Origin: Sphingorhabdus profundilacus
GTDB taxonomy: Bacteria; Pseudomonadota; Alphaproteobacteria; Sphingomonadales; Sphingomonadaceae
Assembly: GCF_009769755.1 (NCBI RefSeq)
Contig: NZ_SDWJ01000002.1
Span: 186,001 to 250,000, forward strand
Direction: 5' to 3'
Length of the DNA stretch: 64,000 nucleotides
How positions within the stretch are numbered: the stretch's first letter is position 1; the number at the start of each line of letters is the position of its first letter. The notes under the pieces were generated by a model that made no database searches, was not told the origin of the DNA, and saw only the letters and a list, made by a program, of their open reading frames with translations. The translations under genes were made by a program, and so were the position numbers. Below are positions 52,661 to 61,149 of the stretch, piece after piece.

Positions 52661-52837
52661 TTAGGCGACAGCCATCACTTCGCGGCCGTTATAATGGCCA
52701 CATGCGTCACACATATGATGCGGGCGTTTCAATTCGCCACAATTTGCACATTCCTGGAATGCAGCAACTTTAAGCGAATCGTGGCTGCGACGCATGCCGC
52801 GCTTGGAAGGGGATGTTTTTCTTTTGGGGACAGCCAT
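52661..52837 (-). CDS. rpmF: 50S ribosomal protein L32
   Basis: A 58-residue protein starting [20 protein letters not shown] with the zinc-ribbon cysteines in [20 protein letters not shown] (four Cys). ATG at 52837, TAA at 52661-52663. It lies directly upstream of plsX. It is a structural part of the large ribosomal subunit near the peptidyl transferase region, and a classical first gene of this operon. Confidence 0.97.
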   Translation of the reverse strand: MAVPKRKTSPSKRGMRRSHDSLKVAAFQECANCGELKRPHHMCDACGHYNGREVMAVA

Positions 52838-53034
52838 CTCGGCACCTGTTCCATTTCAAAATCAATAAGTTCTAAGCCATGATAGGTCAAAAGGCTGGTC
52901 GTGGCAAGCAATCGCCAGAATCAGCCCTAGTTCACCGCACATGTCCGTGTGAGCGGCGCGCTATACCGCTTTTTCTGTGCTTTGCAAGCCGAGAGATAGC
53001 AGTTAAGCGGATGCATCGAACAGGGAGAGTATAT

Positions 53035-53433
53035 ATGTTGAGTTTACCCGTCACACTGACCATCGCAGCCGGCGCCGCGCTCGTGAACCTCTGGCTGATG
53101 ATCCGCTGTGGACAGGCCCGCACCAAGGAAAGCGTTTCGGTCGGCGATGGCGGCAATGAATTTGTCATCCGCCGGATGCGCGCCCACGCCAATTTCGTCG
53201 AAAGCGCGCCCTTTGTGCTGATCCTGCTTGCGGCACTGGAAGCGACCGCAGGGACGAGCAACTGGCTATGGGGTATCGGTATCCTCTATATCGTCGGGCG
53301 TCTGGCGCACGGCCTTGGCATGGACGGCGGCGCGTTGGGCAAGGGGCGGATGGTCGGCACGCTGATCAGCATGCTGACCCTGGCCGGGCTGGCCATCTGG
53401 GCGTTGTGGGCCGTCTATTCCGCTATATTATAA
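53035..53433 (+). CDS. MAPEG-family membrane protein
   Basis: A 132-residue protein with four membrane helices. The MAPEG signature is RMRAHANFVESAPFVLILLA with the conserved Asn-X-X-Glu (NFVE). Members are membrane-bound glutathione transferases or similar. Start at 53035 with GGGAGAG upstream. It converges on the MBL-fold gene with only three bases between the two stops. Substrate not assigned. Confidence 0.9.
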   Translation: MLSLPVTLTIAAGAALVNLWLMIRCGQARTKESVSVGDGGNEFVIRRMRAHANFVESAPFVLILLAALEATAGTSNWLWGIGILYIVGRLAHGLGMDGGALGKGRMVGTLISMLTLAGLAIWALWAVYSAIL

Positions 53434-53436
53434 CGC

Positions 53437-54126
53437 CTAAGCCCGCGCCGCCAATATGTCGTCGGCGACGAACATATTGGTCCTGCGTTCATAGCCAAAC
53501 TGGCTTGTCGCACCATGTCCCGGAATAAACGTCACATCATCGCCCAGCGGCCATAGCTTCTGGGTGATGGCGTTGATCAGGTCGGCATGGTTGCCGCGCG
53601 GAAAGTCCGTACGGCCAATCGACCCCTGGAACAGCACATCACCCACAATCGCAAGACGGCTGGGTGCGTGGTAGAATACAACATGGCCCGGCGTGTGCCC
53701 GGGGCAATGGATGACATCAAGCGTCAGATTGCCTACCGTCACGGTATCGCCGTCGTTCAGCCAGCGGTCGGGTTCGAACGTGTGCGCTTCCATCCCCCAG
53801 CGCGGGCCGTCGTCGTCCAGCTGGGCGATCCAGAAACGGTCTTCCTCTTGCGGTCCCTCGATCGGCAGGCCCAATTCCTTGGCCAGCATGCCGGTCTGGC
53901 CGCAATGGTCCAGATGCCCGTGCGTCACCAAAAGCTTTTCCAGATCCACCCCGGTTTGCGCGACCGCCGCCTTCAGCTTGTCAAGGTCGCCGCCGGGGTC
54001 AACCAACGCCGCCTTGTTGGTTTGCGTGCACCAGAATAAAGTGCAATTCTGTTGCAGCGGGGTGACCGGAATGATCACGGCTTTCAACGGGGGTTGATTG
54101 CTACCGGAAGAAGTTACATTGGCCAT
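53437..54126 (-). CDS. MBL-fold metallohydrolase (glyoxalase II-like)
   Basis: A 229-residue beta-lactamase-fold protein. The metal motif is VTHGHLDHCGQTG (HxHxDH), with further His in IHCPGHTPGHVVFYH and GDVLFQGSIGRTDFPRGNH and the closing IPGHG. The arrangement fits the YcbL-type glyoxalase II subgroup. ATG at 54126 chosen. Function is probable thioester hydrolysis, as in glyoxalase II, but substrate not proven. Confidence 0.9.
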   Translation of the reverse strand: MANVTSSGSNQPPLKAVIIPVTPLQQNCTLFWCTQTNKAALVDPGGDLDKLKAAVAQTGVDLEKLLVTHGHLDHCGQTGMLAKELGLPIEGPQEEDRFWIAQLDDDGPRWGMEAHTFEPDRWLNDGDTVTVGNLTLDVIHCPGHTPGHVVFYHAPSRLAIVGDVLFQGSIGRTDFPRGNHADLINAITQKLWPLGDDVTFIPGHGATSQFGYERRTNMFVADDILAARA

Positions 54127-54181
54127 GACACCCTTTGTGGCGAAGCAACGCGCCGCTTGCAACCCATTACAAGACCGGCCT

Positions 54182-54820
54182 TCACAGCCGCCGCCCGGCC
54201 CAAACCACCCGGCCCACAATCGATATTGTCGCACCCGCAATATCCGGCCAGTCGGGATAGGCGGGATTGTCCGACAATACCGACACGCGGCCCGCCGGTC
54301 CTTTGGCCAGCCGCTTGACCATCAACACATCATCCAGCCGGATAACATAAATGCCATCGCGCAATCCGGTCATATGGGCGCCGCGGTCGACCATGATGTC
54401 ATCGCCATGATTCAGGGTGGGTGCCATCGATTCGCCGTCGACGCGGATGAGCGAGAGATTCGATGGATCAAGCCCCTGTTTGCGTAACCATTTTTCGTCA
54501 AAGCCGATCTTTCCGGCCAAGGATTCGACGTCATTCATCGCCCCCGGCCCAGCCGATGCGCCAATTGCAAGCTTGGGTATCAGCCGCATCTCCGGTTTCG
54601 CTGACACGGGCGCGACACCGCCCAACAGCCGTTCGTCCACCCCGAAATAGCGCGCCAATATGCCGCGTTCGATTTCGGGCAGCCGCTTGGGCGTGCCCCG
54701 CTTGATATATTGCTGGATATAGGCCGCATTGCGACCGACCAATTTGGAAAGCCCCGCATAATCGTCACCGCTTTGAACGATTAGCCGATCCAGTAATGCA
54801 CGCGGGTCGTCATCCACCAT
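54182..54820 (-). CDS. S24 (LexA/CI-like) repressor-protease
   Basis: A 212-residue protein. The N-terminus has a helix-turn-helix (YAGLSKLVGRNAAYIQQYIK, residues 21-40) and the C-terminus a self-cleaving peptidase domain: Ser in VDGESMAPTLNHGD (about residue 128) and Lys in DDVLMVKRL (about residue 168). The GGVAPV region in the linker may be the cut site. It resembles a phage CI repressor rather than LexA. Two operator boxes lie upstream, between it and a small divergently transcribed gene. Confidence 0.9.
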   Translation of the reverse strand: MVDDDPRALLDRLIVQSGDDYAGLSKLVGRNAAYIQQYIKRGTPKRLPEIERGILARYFGVDERLLGGVAPVSAKPEMRLIPKLAIGASAGPGAMNDVESLAGKIGFDEKWLRKQGLDPSNLSLIRVDGESMAPTLNHGDDIMVDRGAHMTGLRDGIYVIRLDDVLMVKRLAKGPAGRVSVLSDNPAYPDWPDIAGATISIVGRVVWAGRRL

Positions 54821-54836
54821 ATTTGCTCCAAACCGG

Positions 54837-54870
54837 AAGGAAATTTCCTAGACATGTAGGATTTCTCCTA
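54837..54870. promoter_or_regulatory. Two palindromic operator boxes between the S24 repressor and its divergent partner
   Basis: Box 1 is AAGGAAATTTCCTA (54837-54850) and box 2 is TAGGATTTCTCCTA (54857-54870). Both fit TAGGANATTTCCTA-like symmetry and their centres are 20 bases apart, about two DNA turns. They lie between the divergent genes at 54820 and 54941, so a CI-like repressor could bind both and control both directions. Confidence 0.6.
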
Positions 54871-54940
54871 TCACATTTGTTCTTTATTTGTTCCATTTGA
54901 TTCGGGCAAGCAAAACCCGGTCGCACTCGGAGGAGAAGTT

Positions 54941-55147
54941 ATGCACATCAACCGTCTGGTCGAACGTTTTTTACGCGAGCAGAACCTGCCACCGACGAAG
55001 TTTGGCCGGTTGGCGGCGCGTGATCCGCGGCTTGTGCTCGACATGCGAATGGGCCGGGAAGTTAGGCCCGAAATGGAGGTAAAATTACGCCAATATATCG
55101 CATCCTACCATGAAGCTGCGGCAGCAGAGCGGAACAAAGCCGCATGA
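54941..55147 (+). CDS. Small putative DNA-binding (Cro-like?) protein
   Basis: A 68-residue basic protein, starting MHINRLVERFLREQNLPPTK, with FGRLAARDPRLVLDMRMGRE as a helix-turn-helix-like segment. GGAGGAG precedes the ATG. Divergent from the S24 repressor and therefore placed like a Cro protein. The HTH reading is a weak impression; no named family is recognised. Overlaps the next gene by 4 bases. Confidence 0.6.
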   Translation: MHINRLVERFLREQNLPPTKFGRLAARDPRLVLDMRMGREVRPEMEVKLRQYIASYHEAAAAERNKAA

Positions 55148-55449
55148 ACCGCACCAATGCAACCGCCGCCGTCATGCGTGCCCTGCGCCTTCTGTGCCCC
55201 GATGCCACGCTATCAATCATGACCGAGCGACCCTGGTACAGCCTGACATTTTCCGGGGTCCAGCTTTGCGTGTCCCTGACCGCAAGCGACGCAGCCGAAA
55301 CCCCCGATTTGCAAGCTTTTGCCCAAAGGCTATCGGCTTATGAATTCCATCTCCAGGGTCAGATCGTCGCTGATATCGCACTGCGACAGGATGATGGCAT
55401 CAACCCCGACGGTATATTGCTCATCGATATTCTGGTCCTCGACGAATAG
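55144..55449 (+). CDS. Unknown 101-residue protein
   Basis: Starts MNRTNATAAVMRALRLLCPD and overlaps the preceding gene (ATGA). It contains RPWYSLTFSGVQLCVSLTAS and DILVLDE at the end, with an alternating strand-helix pattern. No family recognised. As the second gene of the divergent pair it may belong to the same regulatory unit. The converging mscS gene ends 10 bases beyond. Confidence 0.65.
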   Translation: MNRTNATAAVMRALRLLCPDATLSIMTERPWYSLTFSGVQLCVSLTASDAAETPDLQAFAQRLSAYEFHLQGQIVADIALRQDDGINPDGILLIDILVLDE

Positions 55450-55458
55450 TGGCTGGGG

Positions 55459-56607
55459 TCAGCTTTTGGCAGGGGCGTAGGGCATGACCAGCGTGCCGTC
55501 CGGCGCAGCGGTGAAGGTGGTCTGGGTCGGGTAGGCAAATTCGATGCCATCACGGGCAAAGCGGTCGACAATGGCAATGCCGATCGCGTGCCGTGCCTTG
55601 AACATTTCCTCGACATCATCGCTGTTCACATCAAACACCAGCTGGAAATCGAGCGAGCTGGGGCCAAAAGTCGAAAAACCTGCGCGGATAAATTCCGATC
55701 CATGGGCCTCGACGATTTCCTTCAGCACATCCGGCACCCCTGCGGCCACGGCGGGCGGCGTCTGGTACACAAGGTTGATGGGAAAGACGACGCGGCGATA
55801 GACGGTCAGCGTGTTGTTGGTGATTTCCTTTTCCAGCAGCTTGCTATTGGCGATGATTTTCTCTTCCCCCGTCAACGCGCGCAGACGGGTGCTTTTCATC
55901 CCGATCTTTTCCACCCGCGCGGTGGTGGTGTCATAGGTGACGGTGTCCCCCCGGCGGAAGGGCTTGTCGAAGATGATCGAGATGGCGGCAAACAGGTCGG
56001 AAAAAATGCCCTGCGCGGCAAGGCCGATGGCGATACCGCCGACGCCAAGCCCCGCGATAAGGCCCGTGACATTGACGCCCAGATTGTCGAGGATGACGAT
56101 GGCGGCGATGGCGAACAGCGCAAAACTGACCGACAGACGGATCAGCACCATCGCGCTGGCCAGCGTATCGCGCTCATGCTGGCCTTCGTTCACGCGCCGT
56201 TCGATCAGGCCGAGAATGATTTCGCGCAGCCAAACCGCGATCTGGATGGTGACCGCGATGGTGAATAGAATATCGACCATATGGGTCAACATATCGGGCG
56301 CGCCAGCGGTGCGGTTGACCACCTCGACCGCCACCATCACGCGGAAAAACTTGCTGGTGCGGGCCAGTGTCCGGGCGATAATGGATTTCAGCTCTGCGCG
56401 ATGCTCGCTTTCCCGGGCGATCTTTGCGGCGACCCGTTTGAGCCAGCTTAACAGCAGGAACACGACCACCGCAGCAACGACTGCAAGCCCCAGTTCAATC
56501 GCATTGCCACGAACCCATTCGCCAAAGCTGTTCCAATAGGCTTCAAGTCGAAGGCCGACAGATTCAACGTCGATACGCGAAGTGGGCTTTGGGGTCTGAA
56601 TGGTCAT
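55459..56607 (-). CDS. MscS-family mechanosensitive channel
   Basis: A 382-residue channel. Three to four membrane helices occupy residues 25-190; the pore-lining helix contains NVTGLIAGLGVGGIAIGLAA, followed by AQGIFSDLFAAISIIFDKPF (MscS-like domain). The C-terminal alpha/beta part is present (ALTGEEKIIANSKLLEKEI). It releases solutes on osmotic downshift. Longer N-terminus than E. coli MscS. Upstream is the polysaccharide ligase gene with 95 bases between. Confidence 0.93.
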   Translation of the reverse strand: MTIQTPKPTSRIDVESVGLRLEAYWNSFGEWVRGNAIELGLAVVAAVVVFLLLSWLKRVAAKIARESEHRAELKSIIARTLARTSKFFRVMVAVEVVNRTAGAPDMLTHMVDILFTIAVTIQIAVWLREIILGLIERRVNEGQHERDTLASAMVLIRLSVSFALFAIAAIVILDNLGVNVTGLIAGLGVGGIAIGLAAQGIFSDLFAAISIIFDKPFRRGDTVTYDTTTARVEKIGMKSTRLRALTGEEKIIANSKLLEKEITNNTLTVYRRVVFPINLVYQTPPAVAAGVPDVLKEIVEAHGSEFIRAGFSTFGPSSLDFQLVFDVNSDDVEEMFKARHAIGIAIVDRFARDGIEFAYPTQTTFTAAPDGTLVMPYAPAKS

Positions 56608-56701
56608 AACCCGGCTTTAAGGTGGTTCGTCGCCACACACAATGTGCCTCGTCGGGTTTTGTTCCCCTGTGCGATGCGTTCGGGAACAGGTCCCAACGCC
56701 C

Positions 56702-58066
56702 TCAAGCCTGCGCCAATTTCCTGCCGCTCGTCAAAGGCCGCCACGCCGCTTCTTTGCGGCGGCGGGCGAGGTAGGTGTCGAGGCTGATTTGCAGCGCGAT
56801 CAGCATGTAGAAAAAGGTCTGGAACGCGATCCCTACAAAAAGCGAGCCGACCAGATAGACGATCTGGCTGTTCTGCAAGGCGGTGGCGAGTGGGGCGACC
56901 CAGGCTTCGTCGGGGCGGCCTCTTTTGCGGTACAGGCGGCTGATGACTTCCATCCGCCAGACGCCGCCCAAATGGATGATGAGCCACATCAGCAGGCCCG
57001 GAAAGCCCTGCTCGCCAAGCATCTCGAAATAGCTGGAATGGAAGGCGCGGCCTTCATCGACGATCTCGCGCACCGCAGGCGCATCATAGTCGGCGGGTTG
57101 GGCAGGGTTGCTTTTCTGCTCCATATCATAGCGGATGCGGTTCTGCCGATAGACGTCAAAGCCACCGCCCAGCGGATGTTCCTGCACATATTCCCATGTC
57201 CACGCCCAGACGGCGAGGCGGGTGGAGGCGGATTCGTCGGCCTTGTAATTTTTGATGGTATCGGCCCGCGTCGTGAAACTCGACGGCAGGAACGGCGCCG
57301 CCGCCAGCCCCATAAGCGCGACCGCGCCCAGATAGAGCATACGGTGCCGGACATAGCGCAGCAGCAAGATGCCGAGCACCGCAATGCACACAATTCCGGT
57401 GCGCGCCTGCGTGCCGACAGGAATCAGCAGGCAGGCGAAGATCAGACAAGCGGCATAAGCGCGCACTTTCCAGTCGGGTGTGAATATCGTCCCGTGCCTG
57501 GCGAGCCAGAGGATGAGCGGGATGATGGTGATCGCTACGCAGGACACGATGCTGCCTTCGAACAGGCCGCTATTGTCGTCGATCAGGATGACGAGCGAGC
57601 CATAGCCCCCGCCGCCGGCCGCGGTCTTGATGCCGCCGGTCACGATGAGCGCGGAGGCGCACAGCACCATCGTCAATATGGTCGCTTCCATCCGCAATTT
57701 GGTACGTAATGTGAGGGGTAGGAAAGCGGCGAATACCAGCGCTTTCCAGACCCAGTTCCATTTGTCGAGCGCAGCCACAGGCTCCGCTGCGAAACTGGTG
57801 GTGTAGCCGCAATAGGCCAGCAGCGCGATGAGCAGGAACCAGCGCGGCGAGACGCGCACATCTTTCTTGTCATCACCCAGCGCAAAGCCTGCAAAGGCGA
57901 GTGCAAACAGGATCAGCGACAGCGGCACCGAGTTCAGCAGGAAATAGCTGAGCCGTTGCGGCGACACGATGTCGACATAAGCATAGACCAGCGTGAACAG
58001 GAACGGCCGCTTGAACGCCATCAGCATGATGAGCGCGATATAGCCGACGAAGATCAGGTCACGCAT
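56702..58066 (-). CDS. O-antigen-ligase-like membrane protein (XrtA-associated O-glycosylation ligase type)
   Basis: A 454-residue polytopic membrane protein with about 11 helices, starting MRDLIFVGYIALIMLMAFKR. The Wzy/WaaL loop shows EHPLGGGFDVYRQNRIRYDM (quoted as a pattern) and a His in RAFHSSYFEMLGEQGFPGLL. It fits the putative O-glycosylation ligases of exosortase-A (XrtA) systems, which finish exopolysaccharide or glycoprotein chains. ATG at 58066 overlaps the stop of a small upstream gene. A matching XrtA-type glycosyltransferase lies 265 bases away on the other strand. Confidence 0.86.
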   Translation of the reverse strand: MRDLIFVGYIALIMLMAFKRPFLFTLVYAYVDIVSPQRLSYFLLNSVPLSLILFALAFAGFALGDDKKDVRVSPRWFLLIALLAYCGYTTSFAAEPVAALDKWNWVWKALVFAAFLPLTLRTKLRMEATILTMVLCASALIVTGGIKTAAGGGGYGSLVILIDDNSGLFEGSIVSCVAITIIPLILWLARHGTIFTPDWKVRAYAACLIFACLLIPVGTQARTGIVCIAVLGILLLRYVRHRMLYLGAVALMGLAAAPFLPSSFTTRADTIKNYKADESASTRLAVWAWTWEYVQEHPLGGGFDVYRQNRIRYDMEQKSNPAQPADYDAPAVREIVDEGRAFHSSYFEMLGEQGFPGLLMWLIIHLGGVWRMEVISRLYRKRGRPDEAWVAPLATALQNSQIVYLVGSLFVGIAFQTFFYMLIALQISLDTYLARRRKEAAWRPLTSGRKLAQA

Positions 58067-58229
58067 CGGGCGTCCCCTTGGGCGCAGGACGCCGGGGCTT
58101 TGCAAAACCCGTCGGAATTTCGTCAGGCTGTGGCGGGTCTTCGACGTCAAGGTCGGGCCGGTTCATAAGATGCCACAGCGCAAAAGCGATGAGGGCGTGA
58201 CTCAGCAAGATCGAAAAATTGTCGATCAC
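58059..58229 (-). CDS. Small membrane protein coupled to the ligase gene
   Basis: A 56-residue frame from GTG at 58229 to TGA at 58059-58061. It starts with a membrane helix (VIDNFSILLSHALIAFALWH) and ends in a Pro-rich, charged tail (DVEDPPQPDEIPTGFAKPRR). Its stop overlaps the ATG of the ligase gene by eight bases, so translation is coupled. No family recognised. The start codon is uncertain because no ATG is in frame. Confidence 0.6.
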   Translation of the reverse strand: MIDNFSILLSHALIAFALWHLMNRPDLDVEDPPQPDEIPTGFAKPRRPAPKGTPDA

Positions 58230-58330
58230 CAGGGACGCGCCCCTTTTGGCCGAAATGCGCCTGTCATAGGCTGCCTATATCCGGGCCGGGTTGACGTCAC
58301 GTTAATCCTTTTCTGGCAGGGATTAGGCCC

Positions 58331-59554
58331 ATGTCGCGCATACTCCACATTCTCGATCACAGCCTGCCGCTGCACAGCGGATACACGTTCCGCACCCGCG
58401 CCATCATGAAGGCGCAGGCCGCCGCCGGGTGGGAAGTCGCCGGAATCACGGGCGTCCGGCAGTATCAGCATGGGCAGGTTCCCGATGCCGCGCAAGAGAC
58501 GGTCGAGGGCCTGACCTTCCACCGCACCTTGGGCGAAGTGTCCGGGCCTTCGCCATTGCGCGAATGGCGCGAAATTGCGGTCTTGGCCGATGCGATCGTC
58601 GCGCTCCACGCGCGCTGGCCGTTCGATCTGCTCCACGCCCATTCGCCTGCCTTGAACGGCTTGGCCGCCTTTCGCGCGGCACAGCGGCTGGGCCTGCCGC
58701 TGGTTTATGAAATCCGTGCCTTTTGGGAAGATGCGGCGGTCGGCAATGGCACGGGCAGCGAAGGTTCGGCCAAATACCGCCTGACGCGCGCGCTCGAAAA
58801 TTATGTGGTGAACCACGCCGATGCGGTTGCGGTCATCTGCGAAGGGTTGAAGGGCGATCTTGTCGGACGCGGCGTACCGCCGTCGAAAATCACCATCTCG
58901 CCCAATGGCGTTGACCTTGAACTGTTCGGATCCCCCCCGCCTGCGGACAGCGCGCTTGCCGCGCAGCTTGGCCTGACAGGTAAGGATGTGATCGGCTATA
59001 TTGGCAGCTTCTATGATTATGAAGGGCTGGACGACCTGATCGCCGCCATGCCGTTGATGGCGCATGACGCGCATCTGCTGCTGGTGGGCGGCGGGCCGAT
59101 GGAGCAGGCGCTGCGCGCGCAATCGCTGGCGTCACCCTGTGCCGACCGGATCCATTTTGTCGGCCGCGTCTCGCATGACGAGGTCGAGCGTTATTACAGC
59201 CTTGTCGACCTGCTGGCCTATCCACGCAAGAAGATGCGCCTGACCGATCTGGTCACCCCGCTCAAACCACTGGAGGCGATGGCGCAGGGGCGGCTGGTCG
59301 TGGCATCGGATGTGGGTGGGCATAAGGAATTGATTCAGAACGATGAAACCGGTATATTATTTTGTGCCGGTGATCCTGTCGATTTGGCTGCTGCTATCGA
59401 CAAATTGCTTGCCAATCGCGCGTCGTGGCATGCAATGCGGAATCGTGCCCGACAATTTGTTGAAAAAGAACGCAGTTGGCAGAAGAATATTTATCGTTAC
59501 GATCCTGTTTACCATTTGCTGATAGGGAAAAAGGCAATTGCCCGGGCTGCGTAA
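58331..59554 (+). CDS. Glycosyltransferase family 4, XrtA/PEP-CTERM-type
   Basis: A 407-residue GT-B glycosyltransferase of the TIGR04063-type associated with exosortase A. N-lobe begins MSRILHILDHSLPLHSGYTF. The nucleotide-binding C-lobe contains IGYIGSFYDYEGLDDLIAAM, HLLLVGGGPM, RVSHDEVERYYSLVDLLAYP and TPLKPLEAMAQGRLVVASDVGG (the family's PLKPLEAMA motif with conserved Glu). It adds a sugar to a lipid-linked exopolysaccharide precursor. The ligase gene diverges from it. Confidence 0.88.
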   Translation: MSRILHILDHSLPLHSGYTFRTRAIMKAQAAAGWEVAGITGVRQYQHGQVPDAAQETVEGLTFHRTLGEVSGPSPLREWREIAVLADAIVALHARWPFDLLHAHSPALNGLAAFRAAQRLGLPLVYEIRAFWEDAAVGNGTGSEGSAKYRLTRALENYVVNHADAVAVICEGLKGDLVGRGVPPSKITISPNGVDLELFGSPPPADSALAAQLGLTGKDVIGYIGSFYDYEGLDDLIAAMPLMAHDAHLLLVGGGPMEQALRAQSLASPCADRIHFVGRVSHDEVERYYSLVDLLAYPRKKMRLTDLVTPLKPLEAMAQGRLVVASDVGGHKELIQNDETGILFCAGDPVDLAAAIDKLLANRASWHAMRNRARQFVEKERSWQKNIYRYDPVYHLLIGKKAIARAA

Positions 59555-59584
59555 ATATACTGGCCCAGTAACAGAAAGTGAATA

Positions 59585-60505
59585 ATGCCCAAAAGCATCC
59601 CGAACAGCCAGGTTAGAGCCATCGGATTGGCGATGGCAGGGGCTATTGTGGCGGCGGTTACCACCATGTTCGTGCCCGTTGGCCTATTGGAAAACTTAAC
59701 CGGTTCTACCGGATTGTCCGAACTGGTTCCTGCGGCCCGTGCGCCATTGGGCGATACGGCACGGGCGTTGATTGCTTTTGGGGCCGGTGCTTTCATTCTG
59801 GCCATATTGACCTATTTGCTGCTCCGCTTTGACGGCACACCGACCGTGCGGAACGACGCGCAGGTCGCTGTTCCCGAAGGGGCAGAAGAACCCGGGCACA
59901 TGGTCAAGCCGGATCGTCTGGCCCGTCTGAAAATAGCCGGACTGGCCATGCCCAAAATGCCATGGGTGCAGGATGCCGATGCGATTACCGAATTGTCCGA
60001 TTTGCCCAAATTGCGAATGGGCGACACCCATCCTGACGCGCCCCCCAGACGGCCCCTGTTCGCGCAACAGGATCTGCCGGTGCTGGACCTGGCCGACATC
60101 GCGATTTCGGTGATGCCGGAACCGGAACTGGAACCACAGGCTGAACCCGATGTGGAATTTGTCATAGCACCGCCGCCTGCGCGCACGATTGAGGCCGCCG
60201 ATGTCCAGCCGACACTGGCCGAAATGGTCGCCCAGTTGGAAGTTGCGGTGGCGGAGCGTCAAAAGCAGCTTGCCGAGCTTGAAGAAGTCGCTGCGCGGTT
60301 GGCCACGCGCCAAACCGAAGCGGCCCTGGCGAATGATCAGGATGTCGAAATCATCCCTGATAGCGATGTGACGTTCGAACCGACACGCGACGGTCGTCCG
60401 TCGCTTGAAATCGTCCCTGACAATGTGGTCAAGGACGATGACATGGACTCCGCGCTTGCCGCAGCTCTTGCGACCCTGCACCGGATGAACGGCACCACCC
60501 GATAG
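59585..60505 (+). CDS. Unknown inner-membrane protein with acidic coiled-coil tail
   Basis: A 306-residue protein with two N-terminal membrane helices (AIGLAMAGAIVAAVTTMFVP and ALIAFGAGAFILAILTYLLL) and a long soluble tail. The tail is acidic and proline-rich (PEPELEPQAEPDVEF) and includes a coiled-coil (AEMVAQLEVAVAERQKQLAE). No known family is recognised. It follows the glycosyltransferase by 30 bases on the same strand, so it may belong to the same surface-polymer unit. The start at ATG 59585 is likely. Confidence 0.65.
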   Translation: MPKSIPNSQVRAIGLAMAGAIVAAVTTMFVPVGLLENLTGSTGLSELVPAARAPLGDTARALIAFGAGAFILAILTYLLLRFDGTPTVRNDAQVAVPEGAEEPGHMVKPDRLARLKIAGLAMPKMPWVQDADAITELSDLPKLRMGDTHPDAPPRRPLFAQQDLPVLDLADIAISVMPEPELEPQAEPDVEFVIAPPPARTIEAADVQPTLAEMVAQLEVAVAERQKQLAELEEVAARLATRQTEAALANDQDVEIIPDSDVTFEPTRDGRPSLEIVPDNVVKDDDMDSALAAALATLHRMNGTTR

Positions 60506-60666
60506 CGATCACGCGGCTGATTCCCTCTCCATCGGCGGGCGTTGGGTGGGACTTGGCGGCCTGTCATCCGGTTACCCAAGCATGCCGTAACGGCAAGAGC
60601 GCAGGGGTTGTATTACGCCGCCAAACGGGCCACGATAGGGCAAAATAAATCTGAGGAGGATTGCCC

Positions 60667-61125
60667 ATGACCACCATAACCCCCGCCGAACTTGCCACCA
60701 AAGTGGGTGAAAAAATCGGTACGTCCGAATGGATTTTGGTCGATCAGGATATGATCAACAAATTCGCCGACGCCACCGGCGACCATCAGTTCATCCACGT
60801 CAACGAGGAAATGGCCAAAATGACCCCCTTTGGCGGGACCATTGCCCATGGCTTTTTGACGCTGTCGCTCTTTCCCGTCATGTCCGCAAAGTCGGACAGC
60901 CCGCGGATCGAAGGCGTGAAAATGGGCGTCAACTATGGCGGCAACAAAACCCGTTTCCTCGCACCAGTGCGCTCCGGCAAGCGGGTGCGCGGCCATTTCA
61001 AGCTGCTTGAGCTTGTGGAAAAGCGTCCCGGCCAATGGCAGCAGACGCTGGAATTCACCGTCGAGATTGAAGGCGAGGACAAGCCCGCGCTTCAGGCCGA
61101 ATGGATCAGCCAGTTTTTCGTATAA
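60667..61125 (+). CDS. MaoC-family dehydratase
   Basis: A 152-residue hot-dog-fold protein. The catalytic motif FADATGDHQFIHVNEEMA has Asp and His in the classical positions (about residues 37-44), followed by FGGTIAHGFLTLSLFPVM. It probably hydrates enoyl-CoA in fatty acid or polyester degradation. GAGGAGGATTGCCC leads the ATG at 60667. The thiolase gene follows after 24 bases. Confidence 0.93.
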   Translation: MTTITPAELATKVGEKIGTSEWILVDQDMINKFADATGDHQFIHVNEEMAKMTPFGGTIAHGFLTLSLFPVMSAKSDSPRIEGVKMGVNYGGNKTRFLAPVRSGKRVRGHFKLLELVEKRPGQWQQTLEFTVEIEGEDKPALQAEWISQFFV

Positions 61126-61149
61126 TTTTCAATTCAAGGAACCACCCCC

